NCBI GenBank assembly: GCA_025667525.1
Contig: CM046878.1
Span: forward strand, 389,302,974-389,366,973
Reading direction: 5' to 3'
Length of the DNA: 64,000 bases
DNA from: Glebionis coronaria
Taxonomy: Eukaryota > Streptophyta > Magnoliopsida > Asterales > Asteraceae
Shown: positions 34,758 through 46,987 of the stretch, piece by piece
Position numbering within the stretch: position 1 is the first letter of the stretch
Layout: every line of letters starts with the position of its first letter
Made by a program: the position numbers and the translations under genes
Notes under the pieces: model-generated
The model's input: the letters and a program-made list of their open reading frames with translations, nothing else
The model's database searches: none
Told to the model about the DNA's origin: nothing

Positions 34758-36392
34758 TCTTTGCTTCAAAAGGTGTGCTTGTACTCCTAGTATCCATACA
34801 CGAAAATTTCTTTAAGACTTCAGCAACATATTTATCTTGACTGATACACATTTCATCCTCCTCTGTTTGACTTGTAGTCCTAAAAAGAAGGTAAGTTCTC
34901 CCATAGAACTCATCTGAAATCTTCCTTTCATTAAAGCTTCAAACTCTTCACACCATGATTTCTTGGTTGAACCAAAATTAATGTCATCAACATAAACTTA
35001 AACTAGGATAATATCCTTAGCATTCTTTTTGATGAAGAAAGTTTTATCAATGGTCCCTCTCCTATATCCATGTTCTAAAAGAAAAGTGGATAAAGTTGCA
35101 TTCCAAGCCCTTGGAGCTTGATGTAGACCATAAAGAGCTTTAATGACTTTGTAGACTCTATTGGGGAATTTAAGATCTACAAAACCTGGAGGCTATGAAA
35201 CATATACCTCATCAAAAATAGTACCATAAAGAAAGGCACTTTTCACATCTATCTAATAGACTATAAAACCCATATATGATGCAAAGGCAAAAAATAACCT
35301 AATGGCTCCTATTCTTGCCACTGGTGCAAAAACCTCATCATAGTCTATCCCTTCTTCCTGTTTATAGCCTTGAGCAACAAGTCTTGCCTTGTTCCTCACA
35401 ACAACACCTCTTTCATCCTTTTTATTTCTGAAAACCCACCTTGTACCAATAACTCTTTTTCCAGAGGGAAGATCTACAAGAATCCAAACCTTCTGTAGTT
35501 CAAATTGCATTAATTCTTCTTGCATGGCATCTACCCAACTTTCTTCATCAAGAGCTTGAGAAATGTTCTTAGGCTCTACTTGTGATAAGAACAAGCAAAC
35601 AAACAATGTTGAGTACCCTTCTGATTAGTTATTTGTTGTTGTTTTACATAGCTCACAAGTGCATGAGTTTCAGTATTAGCTTGAAGTTGTCTTCTGGTTT
35701 GCACAGCAGACTTTGGGTCTCCAATAATTTGAGTTATAGGATGGTTGTTATTAACTTTATGAGTGGGAATATAACTGACTTGTATTTTGGTTTCCAAATT
35801 ATTGAAATCAGTTACAGCACCCTACTCATCATAGGAAGCTTTGGATAAGATCCCTTCATTTGGACTAGTATAAGCATCTTCATTGTCCATTGCTTGTAAA
35901 ACATCTTCCAATGAATCAACAGACTTTGCAGAATTTGGCTTAGTAGTACTTGCAGATGAGGTACCGCTAGGTTGAATATGTGCTGAAAACTGTTTTGATT
36001 CCAAAGATTCTTCTCCTGAATGCTTATTAGCAGTTGTAGCATTCTTCTCTTGATCTTGAAGACTCTGAAGCTCTTGTGAGGCTTGATCAGCATTGGATGG
36101 CATTGGTTGCTTATGTTAGGGGTTGGCAACCATAGGATAAACAGTAGGCATACTGGGTACATAAGTGTGAACATCATCATTTTGAGAATCTGATGAAGAA
36201 GGTCCTTCTTGAGTACCTAACTTTGTTGTACTAGTGTCTTCACCTGCATTGTTAGTTTGACAATCTTTTTGCACAGAATAATAATCCATGGAGTTAGTTA
36301 GATAATCCAAATCAAACACCCAAGCATAACCTATTCCTGGGACATTGGGCTTATTTTCTATGAAATTAACATGGGCATTGATATAGGATTTT
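34758..36392 (-). pseudogene. copia-2 pol, 5' fragment (integrase end, linker, RT)
   Basis: Read right to left it begins after the family D insertion at RKSYINAHVNFIENKP (integrase C-terminus), then a Ser/Gln-rich linker (36103-35650), then RT with RWVFRNKKDERG, LVAQGYKQEEGIDYDEVFAP, DVKSAFLYG and YVDD (34983-34997). A frameshift near 35600 and stops at 36116, 35819, 35253, about 35196 and about 34998 break it. Several of these stops fit CAG/CAA to TAG/TAA. It ends STSTPFEAK at the element C junction and resumes at 22445. Confidence 0.85.
35940..35972 (-). repeat. CAAGTACYG-type motifs in copia-2 linker
   Basis: AGTACTTG (TACTT at 35947) and GGTACCGC (35960) on the plus strand, 15 bp apart. 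They are fewer than in the copia-1 linker cluster but sit in the equivalent place between integrase and RT. Confidence 0.4.
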
Positions 36393-39300
36393 CGTACACG
36401 TTTTAGGAAAAACACGTATGAGCGGCAAGTATTGAACTCGACGGTTTAGGAAAACCGACGAATCGAATAAATGCGAGTTCGTTCTCGGCGGAGGTGTATG
36501 TTGTGTATGCCAATTATATAAAATCAAAGTTTGGATTAGTGTCTTTTTTGGATGAGAAAGAGAGAAAAATAAAGACGATGTACGCTAAAAATTACCCTAC
36601 GACGTAAAAAAACGTGAAATCGTAAAATCGACAAAAAATGAAAGTTCACTAAAATTAACCAAAATTTTATTTTAAGCTAAGAAAATATAAATAAAAAAAT
36701 GAAAACAAAAATTTGCAAAAACTTTTTAATAATTTTATATTAATTTTTAAACTTTAATAAAAAAATAAAAATTAAATAAAGTTGAAAAAGAGTAAAATTG
36801 AAAATTTTTCTACATGTAAACCTCAAATATATTAATTAAAACTTACAAACTATTTTTCAAAATTTTCAAACTACTTTTTACTATTTTTAAATGACTTTCT
36901 AAAATTTAAAACAAAATAAATGATAAAAAATTAATGAATAAAAGGAAAAATATGATTCCACTTTTGAAAAATCCTAAACTGATAAACTAACAAAAGAAAA
37001 ATGAAAAAACTGAAAAAACCAAACTCAATAAGCTAAAAACAGCTTATTAAGTTTCTAACTTAATTAAATAAGCTGAAAACACAACCCCTTAACAACCAAC
37101 CCTAGGGAACTTATAACTTATAAAGTCCCTAGGGTGAGTGGTAAGTGTGTTGGGTGTTGGTATGAGTGATCGAGTCCTAGCCACGCCCTTTTTTTAAAAA
37201 AACTTTTGTTTCCTTTTCTTTTTATACTAACTAGCTACTGGTACTCTAGCACGCCAAAAACACAAAACAAAACATAATTAAAAATGTTTTAATCCTAAAA
37301 AATGATAAAAAAAATGTGCCCAAGTATAAAAAATCACAAAGACTTGAATTTATACAAACTACGTGTTGTCCGATAAAAGAAAAAAAATAAAATAATCGTT
37401 CTCTGATGACACAAAGGATCACTGGTGAAATTTTAGAGCTCGATTTTGTTTGTTACTTGTTGTTTTTGGCAAAGCAAGGCACCCTTACACTTAGTTGAGT
37501 GTAGGAGGTCACAATAAGCAAGAAAAATCATAAGTTACAACCCAGATAACATAAAATATAGGCAAATCAAGTCACTGATGTCTACTAGCAGACCTGTGGG
37601 TGGTTTGCTGGTTCAAATGGGCTTGGGACGAACTTTAAACCACAAGGACTAAGCACAAAATACGCCAAATCATGTCAAACCAGTTCCAAAACCTAAATGA
37701 CCACAATATCTAACAACCTACAAGTTTTGATGATCTAAAATTCAAAATTAAAACTGTATTGAGCCTACTGATTTTTTATGCTAGTTTTACCAAAAAAATG
37801 AACATGCAAATAACTACTTCTTGTTATCTACCTTAAACTAAACACTCATATCACCTAGTATAGTCTATCAAAGTGTGTTCCACCTGATTTTAAGACAAGA
37901 GGCTGTCAAACTCTAAGCCTAATAAGCAGATCCAAACACCCCTTTAATTCCTAAATAACAAATTTTTGCAAACAAATCTTTTCAAATCAACACCAAACTG
38001 ATTAAAACCTATTCTAACATGCATCAAAGACATAAATAAACATAAATTAAAGCATAAACTAATTCAAAATAGCCAATCCAAAAAAACCACATAAACATCA
38101 AATTTTAACCCAAAAAGGAGATAAGGTGGGTTCAAGCCTTAACCTACTGATGCCATCACCATATCAGCTTAAAGAAGCTTGGAAGAGCTTATGAGAGTAT
38201 TGTAGAGAGCCTCTGCTGAGGTTCAATAGGTGAACAAGGGGTATTCAATATCTTCAAAATGGGAAAGATGGTGGAATAATTGTCTTGTTTTATGCCTTGT
38301 GATCCTGCACAAAACACAACCAACCAGAAAATACACTACAAGTAGTATGAGCTTATCACAAGCTTGTCAGGCTTGTGATGAGCTTATGCTACAGTAACAG
38401 TGAGCAATAAAAATAGAGAAATATCCAAAAGATTTTGAGAAAACCTTTGAAAACAGATTTTTGGACAAACCTTGAAAACTTATGACCTAAGATGGTGACT
38501 AAATAAAACAGAAACACTATTTCAAATCCAAATCCAAATTTCCACTTTCACTTACCTTTGGATTTAGATTCAAAATTCGTGTATAAAAAAATCCTTGCCA
38601 AAATATTTTTTTTGAACAAAAATAAAAGCCTTTGATAACTTGAACTATCTTGCAAATAAATGTAAATGTTAAACTAACAAAACAGTAGAAAAAGGAACTC
38701 AGTCTTTGCACAAAAATTAAAATTTCATTTTCATTAATAATTTAAAAATTATACAAAAACTGGAACAAAAATGCAAGGTACAAACCACCTTTGCATTTAT
38801 ACTAGTCTAAAAAAATTACTAGAAGCTTGAATAAAAATTACAATTCCTAAACCCTAATCACTGAAATTCCCTATTTTCCCTTGAGTCTTCATATTTTGAA
38901 CTTTGATTATAGCCTTTGGGAGCAAGTAGAAGCTATGAGACGTTGCTCTTCTGATGGGATTCCCTTTTTACCATTTTAGGGGTGACAGGGGAACACTGTG
39001 GGGACCATTTGGGTGAACGGGAGAGTGGTTTTAGGAGTGGGATGGGTTTAGGCGGGTTTGAATTGGGGTTTTGGAAACTATCAATCAAAAACCCTTTGTT
39101 TTTAATTAATTCGTAATCTAGGGTTTATGGGGTGAGGGAGGATAAACAGTATGCTTAGATTAGGTTTAGGGGTCAATTAGTTAAAAATTGTATTTCCCAC
39201 ATTTTGTTAATTGATTAATTAATCAGTTATATAAAAAAAGAGTGGAATGGTAAGGTGGCTGGATGGAGGAGTGTGATTGGTTGATTGGTGTAAAGTGGGG

Positions 39301-39847
39301 TCACGTGGAGAGCAGGGATAGGTTGGGAGTAGTTTTGTTGTCTACCAAATTGGTCCCCAAGTTTCCATACCTTGTGCAAATAAGTTTCGACAGCCTAAAT
39401 GCTCAGTTCCCTTTATAATCGAACTTTTTGTTTTTCTAATTAGGCCACAAAAAGTTTAACAAACTAGTTACAAGGGCTTAACTTGCAATATTAACATTCT
39501 TCAAGGGCCTTTCATGTAAAATCTTGAAACTTAAGGACCATACTTGTAACTTTTGAGATTTACAAGGGTCAAAAGTGACAAGTCTTTAAAAGTTGAGGGA
39601 CCAATCTTGCCAAATCTTCAAACTTCAAGGACTTCAATGAAAAATAATGATTCGGGTCCAGTTCTTTGTGCGTCTTCGTTTCCCGTGTTCTTTTTTGCTT
39701 GATTCTTGTGATCTTTTGTTGATTTCACAATATCCGTACCTAAAATACACAATGAACAAACACATGCATATTTTGGGGTATTTTAATGATATTTTATGCG
39801 TTTTAAGCCCGATTTGGACGATGAGACTATGTATAATTGCAGTCTCA
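36393..39847 (-). mobile_element. Element D 3' LTR
   Basis: On the minus strand it starts TGAGACTGCAATTATACATA after the purine tract GTATGGGGGGTTA and ends near 36393, about 3.45 kb. The left part is homologous to 1-3083. A TATA box is at 38791-38801. The left boundary is uncertain by a few bases because the last bases of the two copies differ. Confidence 0.7.
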
Positions 39848-41743
39848 TAACCCCCCATACTAAACCATTGTCGTGTCCCCACGCAATGATAGAATTAAGT
39901 ATCGTAGCACTTCCAAAATTCATTTTTATTTGACATTTATTAAAAACGTAAACTTAAATAAACTACTACACGTGTTTTAGACATAATGTATCGTTTTCAT
40001 CACGATTAAGTGACTTTTAGGGTCAAAGAATAAGAACACGTGAATGCCTCATAGAGATTAGTTCGTCATCCTCGATTTTCACTCGATTCCATGCTAAGTT
40101 TGTAAAGAGATCATTGTTATTATAAGTTAGCAACACAATCATTACTCATGAGTGTTAATTACATGCTTAGACTCCCTTATTCCTAATTCGTATCTCTTAT
40201 ATTTTATTTTTGTCTTAATGATCACGAGGATACATCATTGACTTATTTTGATATTTTATTTAGGCCGAAATAAAGTAACACGATTTAATCGATAGTTAGC
40301 CGAAGGACACGATCTTTTAAAACGGCTTCTCGTAATCTCCTTAATTTCATATCTTGGCATAACTCGTTTCACGATTTGAGACCTTTCTCGGACCGATATT
40401 TGGCATGTGTTTCGAACTTCAAATCTTGGAAGACGTTCTTAAAATAATGGTCTTCTCTTCATATATGGAATTTCTTCAAAGTTGGACCACGACTTCATCA
40501 TTTTTCTTCAATCTTTATTTGGGATTTTGATATACAACGATCCGCCTCCTTTAGGAGTTGGATATATTTATCCTCATACCTTGTTAGGGTCTTTTTGGAT
40601 AGACTTCTCCATGATCTTTAGGGGAGTATATTGCTTTTCGTCATGTGTCTCGATCCTTCATATTGATTTTGGAATAATGATACTTCACATCATCTTGGAT
40701 CTTTAGCAACAAAATGGAGTTCCTCATGCCTTGTGAGGGACTTTTTGGAACTTACCAATCTTTGCATCCGGCTTCAGTAATTTATGCCTTGGCTATGAAC
40801 TCTATTCGAACACGAGTAACTTTTAAACGATCTTGGGCTAGAAGCTAAGTAACCTTTTAAATCGTACGACCTTACTTATTGCATTTATTTAAACAAATGC
40901 GTAGGGAGAAGAAGCTAATAATTACTACACATGAGATCGTGAAAGACTACGTAACTTATAAATAACTATATCATTTCTCGTCCTCATTTAAGAGACTTAG
41001 CCTAAAAAGTTAAGGAATCGAAGCTAAGTGCTCAACACGCACGGTCGAGTCAAAAATTACTCTTATTCTCACCATCGGAAAACCTACATTTGTGTCTTAA
41101 ACACTTATGAAAAACAAGAAAATCTTTAAAATTTGGCCATTTTTAGACTTATTTTGCAACAAAACGATAAAAAAAAGATGAAAATTGGATTACGTGGTGA
41201 CGTGAGCAAGGTGAAGTATCTACTAACCCCCATACTAAAACTAAACATTGTCCTCAATGTTTCGAGTCTAGGGGTGAAAACACCCCCATACTAGAGACGA
41301 AGTCGAATGCTTAATCTCGAGCATGGAAAGCGTAAAACGAATAACCTATAAGCCGTTTATAAAGTATGCTAATAAGATAAACGTTATAACATAAAAGGAT
41401 ATCATCGGATATCGGAATCTCTAAAGGAAACGATCGAAGCTCGATTGATTCGTAAAACGAACACGAGAGGCTTCAATGATGACGATGAACCTAATGAATC
41501 ACAATCACAAAGAACCACAGAACAAAGGTTGGAAGAGCACAAGTCCCCTCGTTACACTATTAGAAAGCGATAATATTTACAAGGATAAGCATGAGAATCC
41601 CCCACGAGGCACCTTGTTTTTGATAACCGAGTCAAAAGCTCGACTCGAATCCCCATAAATGTGATCATTTAGGGATAATCATGGTATGGTCATTTTTGGT
41701 GCGGCTTACAAGATAAAAAATGCCCAAAAGTACATGGAGTACT
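39848..41743 (-). other. Element D 3' noncoding region
   Basis: No gene. On the minus strand it holds three copies of the purine motif AGTATGGGGG (near 41282, 41226 and 39850), a perfect hairpin AAACATTG-AGGA-CAATGTTT (41243-41262), and long blocks nearly identical to element B, such as TTAGCTTCTAGCCCAAGATC near 40848. Confidence 0.65.
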
Positions 41744-43080
41744 TTAAAAACCCGATAAACATATACCGGGGTCAAAGATAGCATCCTCGTTTTCGGATGA
41801 AAGACGAAACAACGCTACTCCAATCGATATCAAAAACCCAAAGGGTTTGAAGAAAAGAGATGAGAAGTAGAAAGGTGGGACAATGGGTGGGACAAACTTA
41901 TGAGCTACTCGAGGTAGACTCACACTAAGCAAATGAATAATTTTTCCATTTATTGCATCGGTGGAAGACCGACATTTCCCTTTACAAGAAATTCCGGGAT
42001 CGAATATCTCGTCCTCGGTGGAGAAATGTGAGGGAACATAAGGGGATTCCCCCACACTAAGACCACACCAACCGTCGTCAAAAGGAGTAGACGAGGTGGT
42101 AGCACTCAAGTAACGATGTGATGACGGAGTTAGACATGTAGAAAAATATTTTAAATCACTTTTAAAATCTTTTCCTTTTTTATCGTTCAAAAACTCTTTA
42201 TGAAAACCAGATTGAATGATGTCGAAAATATTTGGCGTTTCAAACTCAAGATTAGGCACGCTAAAAATCCTCACATTTAAGTCGCGGTTAGGGGGTGGTG
42301 GATTGTGTAAGTTCTCATAATGTCGATCAACAAAGAACACCGCCCCCTCGGGGTCAACATACTCGTCATCCTCATGAACGTGCATCTCATCGATTTCTTT
42401 ATCGTAAATAGGCTTATCGAACCAAAGTTCTTCATAATCCTCATTAATGATTTTTGAAATTGTCTCGAACAGATCACAATCAAGTATAAAATCATCATTC
42501 ATAGGGGAGGAGTATTGATTAGGTAACTCCTCATGAATGTGATAAACGTCATTCTCATTTGAGGAGTATTGATTAGGTAACTCCTCGAGAATGGATTTTG
42601 GGTCACGTGAGTTGGTTCATCATTGAAAATAAGACGTTCCAACTCAATAAGTTCATCCTCGATTTTGGAAAGATCTACTTCACTCGTAGGTGGAAGTGGA
42701 GGCAAAAGAGCTAGCTCTCGTTCAATAATTTCCTCAATCTCGTGATCAAACTCGTAATCATCATACTTTCCATGTGAAGAGGTCTTTTTAGGAGAATCCT
42801 CAAAAATGGCATGTGGATTTTTAAGCATGTGATCAGTCTCGGCAAAATGGCCATCGTCATCGTCAAAGAAAGAGTTGATGTGAGCACTCGCAACCATGGT
42901 CTTACAAGTCGAATGACTATGCTTAGGTGACTTTTCTAAGACGAGAGGATCGATGCCGATGAAACCTTTAGCCTCAACAGGTGTTGGGCTAGGAAATGGA
43001 GGCACTTCTATGGAGTTAGAAGTTGAAGCCTGAAAGACGTGGTCATTCGAAGGTGGTGAAGACGAGTCCATTTTGGTCAT
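41744..43080 (-). pseudogene. Element D terminal coding region, acidic, two overlapping frames
   Basis: Two frames, 43080-42499 (MTKMDSSSPP) and 42502-41744 (MNDDFILDCD), overlap by four bases, which suggests one frame broken by a shift near 42500. The protein is rich in Asp, Glu, Pro and Ser; the second part ends in a hydrophobic segment (PFYFSSLFFKPFGFLISIGV) followed by AIFDPGICLSGF. Element B ends with a comparable hydrophobic segment and FDPGGYVSCFF. A 26-bp segment with inverted arms is duplicated 54 bp apart (42507-42532, 42561-42586). The frame stays open to the element A boundary. Function unknown; no RT or integrase motifs are seen. Confidence 0.55.
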
Positions 43081-43095
43081 TGTCGTGATGGCACT

Positions 43096-46000
43096 TGTAA
43101 CACCCCCAAGTTGGTAAAATGCAGCGGAATAGTAATTGGGGTGTTACTTGGGTGGATCGATAGCACATAGTATATAGAGCAATGATCTTAAAAGTCATTT
43201 AATACAAATTACATGAATCAATTGTACACACTTAGTATCTTGTTTGTAAACCACATTTATTATAAAATTGAAGTAAATATCCCAGCCCAATGGTAGACAT
43301 GATGCTCCTAAAATGCTAGAATCCAATGCATGAACCTGCTTTATTTTCCTGAGAAAACATATAGAGTAAAATGTGGGGGTCAACACGAAGTGGGTGAATT
43401 CACAGGTTTAATTAAATAATAAGTTAATAATATGCCAAAACATCACAAAGATAGTAGAGCACTAAGCTACATACTATAATAGTTCCTATTGCCCTGTAAT
43501 AGAAGCTAGACAAAATAAGTTGTTCGGTACGCCCATTTGGATATGTCCTGATGTTGTTCCCTCAGTCCGACAATGATGTAAACCTTTTTCTTGGCCTAAG
43601 AGTTTCGTGATAGCAAGTCACGCAGGCCGGGTATTGTCAATACCCAAATAGATCTATTCACACATTTCGCGCTACACTATTAACTATTACAGTCCACGGG
43701 TATGGGGCAAACAATAGGCAATAAGTTGTTGTTGTTGCCAGTGCATGTTTTGCATATTTAAAATATAAATATACTTTTTGTATGTTTTCTCCCCCAGTTA
43801 TAAAACAGTAAAGATGAGGCTATGAACTCACCTTAGTGGTAATGATGTGATGATCATGATGTCACTGAACAAACTGACACAATATGATCACGAACTGGAG
43901 TAATTACCTAAGTAATTTTAAGTGCCTTAGTAAATGCATATTTAATAATGCATGATGGATGTATGATTTTCAAGGAATGCATGATCACAAATTAATATGT
44001 TATAACGATTGTCTAAGTGTTTATACTTATAAAGAGTTGTGATAAACGTATATTTTTAGTGTCTAAAAATATATAAGTTAACTTAGTAAACGGGAATAAA
44101 TTAATAAATGGATTTTTAATTAAATAACCCGTAAGGTAATATTATATTATTTTCTTAAGTCTTAGAAATATAATTAACGGGATTCGTCAGTTTATAAAGT
44201 TTCGTAAATAAACTTAGTGATTTATTTAATTATCAAAATAACTAAATTTAATAAATATTTTTATTAATGCTTTTAATTTTATTAAAATTACTAGTAAACC
44301 CTTGTAAGTATGACAAATTACAAAAATAACCTTTAAGGTTTCGTTCGTTAAGTTTATCACACAGTTAGTCCTTGTCCGTTTAGTTTATTTATAAAAACGC
44401 CCTTAAGGCTTGTAAAACTTTGGGGAAATGTCAAAACACCCCCCCCCCCCCCCCTCACAAGTCTCGGAATTTATTATACAAAGAGTTAGGGCTTGTTTTA
44501 AGTTTCCAAATTGACACTTTTAGTCCCTTGAGTCACAGAAATGTTTTATAAAGTTTCTAGGGTTTATCTTAGGTTTCAAAAATGGTAGGAATGGCCCTTA
44601 GGGTCTCGAATATTAATAAAACAAGGCTAGGGCTTGTAAAACTTTACCTAACTGGCAAAAGTGACCCCTTAAGGTCTCGGTTTGTTTATTAAGACAACTA
44701 GGGCTCCATTTTAGTTTAAGTTTTGGAAACAATGGCCCTTGTGGTTTCATATAACTCACGGTTTAAGTTAAACGCCCCCTATACTTTGGAAAGTGCATTG
44801 TTTGGCCCTTGTACTTATACAAAGTCACGAAAACAATTATATAGGTTTTATTAAATTACCAAATCAACCCGTACTTTCACCACTTGTCATAAAAGGCAAG
44901 AAAAGTCTCCACACTTTAGGATTTGGGATTGACTAGCCCATTTGGGTCTCGGCTTATATAATGTGGGCCTAATGGGCTACTACAAAGTACTTGGTAAATT
45001 TACTAAGTATATTTAATAAGTAACTAGTAACTTTTAGTTTTACTAAATGGGCCATGTTTTTACTATTTAACTAGTGGGCTTATATTAATTTAACTTAACT
45101 TATTAAAATAAGTTAGGCTTATATTCATTGGGCTTATTTAAGGCTTATTGTTAAGCTTATATGTTTCGGCTTATTTTAATAGTTCTGAAGCATATATTAG
45201 TTTTAGGGCTTAATGACTTATGGGCTTATATAGCTTCGGCTTATATTAAGTTTCATGTACATTTTGAGGCAAGTGATCTACTCTAGGGCTTAAATAAGTT
45301 CTACAAGCTTAAGTATACACATTTTAGGGTTTTTAAGGCAAGAACACCCATAGACATCATATAAGCCGTTGGCTTATATGTTGTTTAAGGTTTGTTCATA
45401 AGTTTCCAACGTGTGCATGCATTACTAACTCCATTTTATAGCACGAACATACATGAAACATTAAATGAGTAAGAAAATGTTTAGAGGAGGTTTATACTTA
45501 CTTGCTTTCAAGAAAACGAGATGATGACTATGGCTTATGGATACTAGGCGTCGGGTTCCACTAGGATGGTCTTGGATTCGCCTTAAATGTTAAATATCTT
45601 GAATGAGAAGCACTAAATGCTTGGAGAGGACCAAGAATGAGTTGAAGTAAATGCTTAGAGATGTCTAGGTGTTTTGTAAAGTGTATAGTCGAATGTGGTA
45701 AGAGAGAAGTGAGTGTAAGGCTTAAGTATATGCCAAATATCCCAAGCTATGAGATTAGGAGTTGTGGTTTCGGGTGCATACACGCCAAGAGAGCGAGGCA
45801 TGTAGATTTAGGGGATTTTGAAGGTGTACCTTGAGAGTACATGGTTTAATGACTAGCTAATGTACATATGTCATAGACATCAAATAAGCCGTTGCATGTA
45901 AGACTTCCAATGGAACAAGTTGGACAAGTATAGTGTTTGCAATAAATGGAGAGTTTGTACAAGGCAAATTGGAGGTATGGTGTGGCTTATTACACGTCTA

Positions 46001-46934
46001 AGGATACAAGGAGGATGCTAGGTGGCTTGGTCATGTGGTAGAAGCATAGTAATACTTAGTACATGTTTCAAATGCTAAATTTGTACATGGTCTCATGGTT
46101 TTTAAATAAAACGGTGGTATGTGTTAGTCAAAGGAAAGGAAATGTTTTCTATAGTGTAGGACTTAAATAACTAGGTTGTACAAGTTTAAAAGTCAAGAGT
46201 GTAAATGGTAAGGGTTTTTGGTATTTAAATGTTATGTGTAGGTATATATTCGGCTATATTTAAGTCTAGGGTATTATTATGTTTAATTTTTGTGTCTATG
46301 TATAGTCACTAGGAGTATAGGTATAATATTGTGTGGGTATGTTTAGGTCTAGGTTGATTTTGGTTAAGTTTGGGACCCTTGGTGAAAGTATGGTCATTTT
46401 TAGATGAGAAAGTATTTTATTTCATTAAAAGTATGACAACTTAGTTTAAAAGGTAAAAATGGTTAAAGGTAATGTTTAAGTATAAAAATAGTTGGTGTTG
46501 TAACGTAAAGTCAATTATAGTGTAAGAGAAATATATATACATCAATATATTTAAAGCTTAAGAATTTATTCTTAAATAAATATGTATTAATTGTGATCAT
46601 GAGTTTGGATTTATGAACCAATGTGATGAATGCTTATGAGTGTATGTTCAAGTGACTAAAATGTTTAAAAAAGGAGTGATTGGTTATAGTCCTGCATGTT
46701 TATAAAATGTAGTCATCCAAATGTGACTGTCCTTGTGATTAAGTGATGAAAATTACAATGTATGCTATGAGATTTAAATGTCCCCATAATTTGATGATTA
46801 AAATAATGTATGCTGTGTATGATGCATATGATTGCTCAAAGGATTTCATGTAAAGGTGGTACTATTTATTCAGATATCATAAGGTGACGTATACAATGAT
46901 GACATAGTCAAAACCTGAATTTACAGGTTTTACA
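43096..46934 (-). mobile_element. Element A 3' LTR
   Basis: On the plus strand it runs from TGTAACACCCCCAAG to TTTTACA, so the element-sense LTR is TGTAAAACC...GGTGTTACA, about 3.84 kb. It contains a run of 16 C (44439-44454) and a stretch with many GGCTTATAT repeats (44950-45380). The right-hand copy starts at 62408. The start near 46934 rests on the TG...CA rule alone because the purine tract is poor. Confidence 0.75.
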
Positions 46935-46952
46935 GCATTAACCCGTTATTTT

Positions 46953-46970
46953 AGCTTTGTCCTCAAAGCT
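46953..46970 (-). other. GAGGAC-tip hairpin after pol, element A
   Basis: AGCTTTG-AGGA-CAAAGCT on the minus strand, a perfect 7-bp stem, 18 bp after the pol stop and about 20 bp before the LTR. Confidence 0.55.
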
Positions 46971-46987
46971 TAAGATGACGTCACTGC

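Larger units (their letters stand above)
16728..36392 (-). mobile_element. copia-2, Sirevirus-like Copia element, 5' part missing
   Basis: The minus-strand element reads, from right to left: integrase end and RT (36392-34758), inserted element C, RNase H (22445-21738), spacer, ORF3 (21338-17503) split by a LINE copy, polypurine tract, 3' LTR (17232-16728). Its upstream part is cut off by family D at 36393. Without the insertions the visible remainder would be about 6 kb. Its organisation matches copia-1 step for step, but its LTR and short repeat motif differ, so it is a separate family of the same clade. Confidence 0.8.
36393..43095 (-). mobile_element. Element D: Athila-like element, 3' part
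   Basis: The minus-strand element is inserted in copia-2 pol at 36393 and interrupted at 43096 by element A. Visible parts, right to left: the end of a coding region (43080-41744), a long 3' noncoding region with hairpin and purine motifs (41743-39848), and the 3' LTR (39847-36393). The 3' noncoding region is clearly homologous to that of element B (56430-58767), but the LTRs are unrelated by eye. Confidence 0.75.

Noticed and set aside
43195..43386. 63-codon frame repeated at 62507-62698
   Set aside because: It lies in the two LTRs of element A with no family resemblance.
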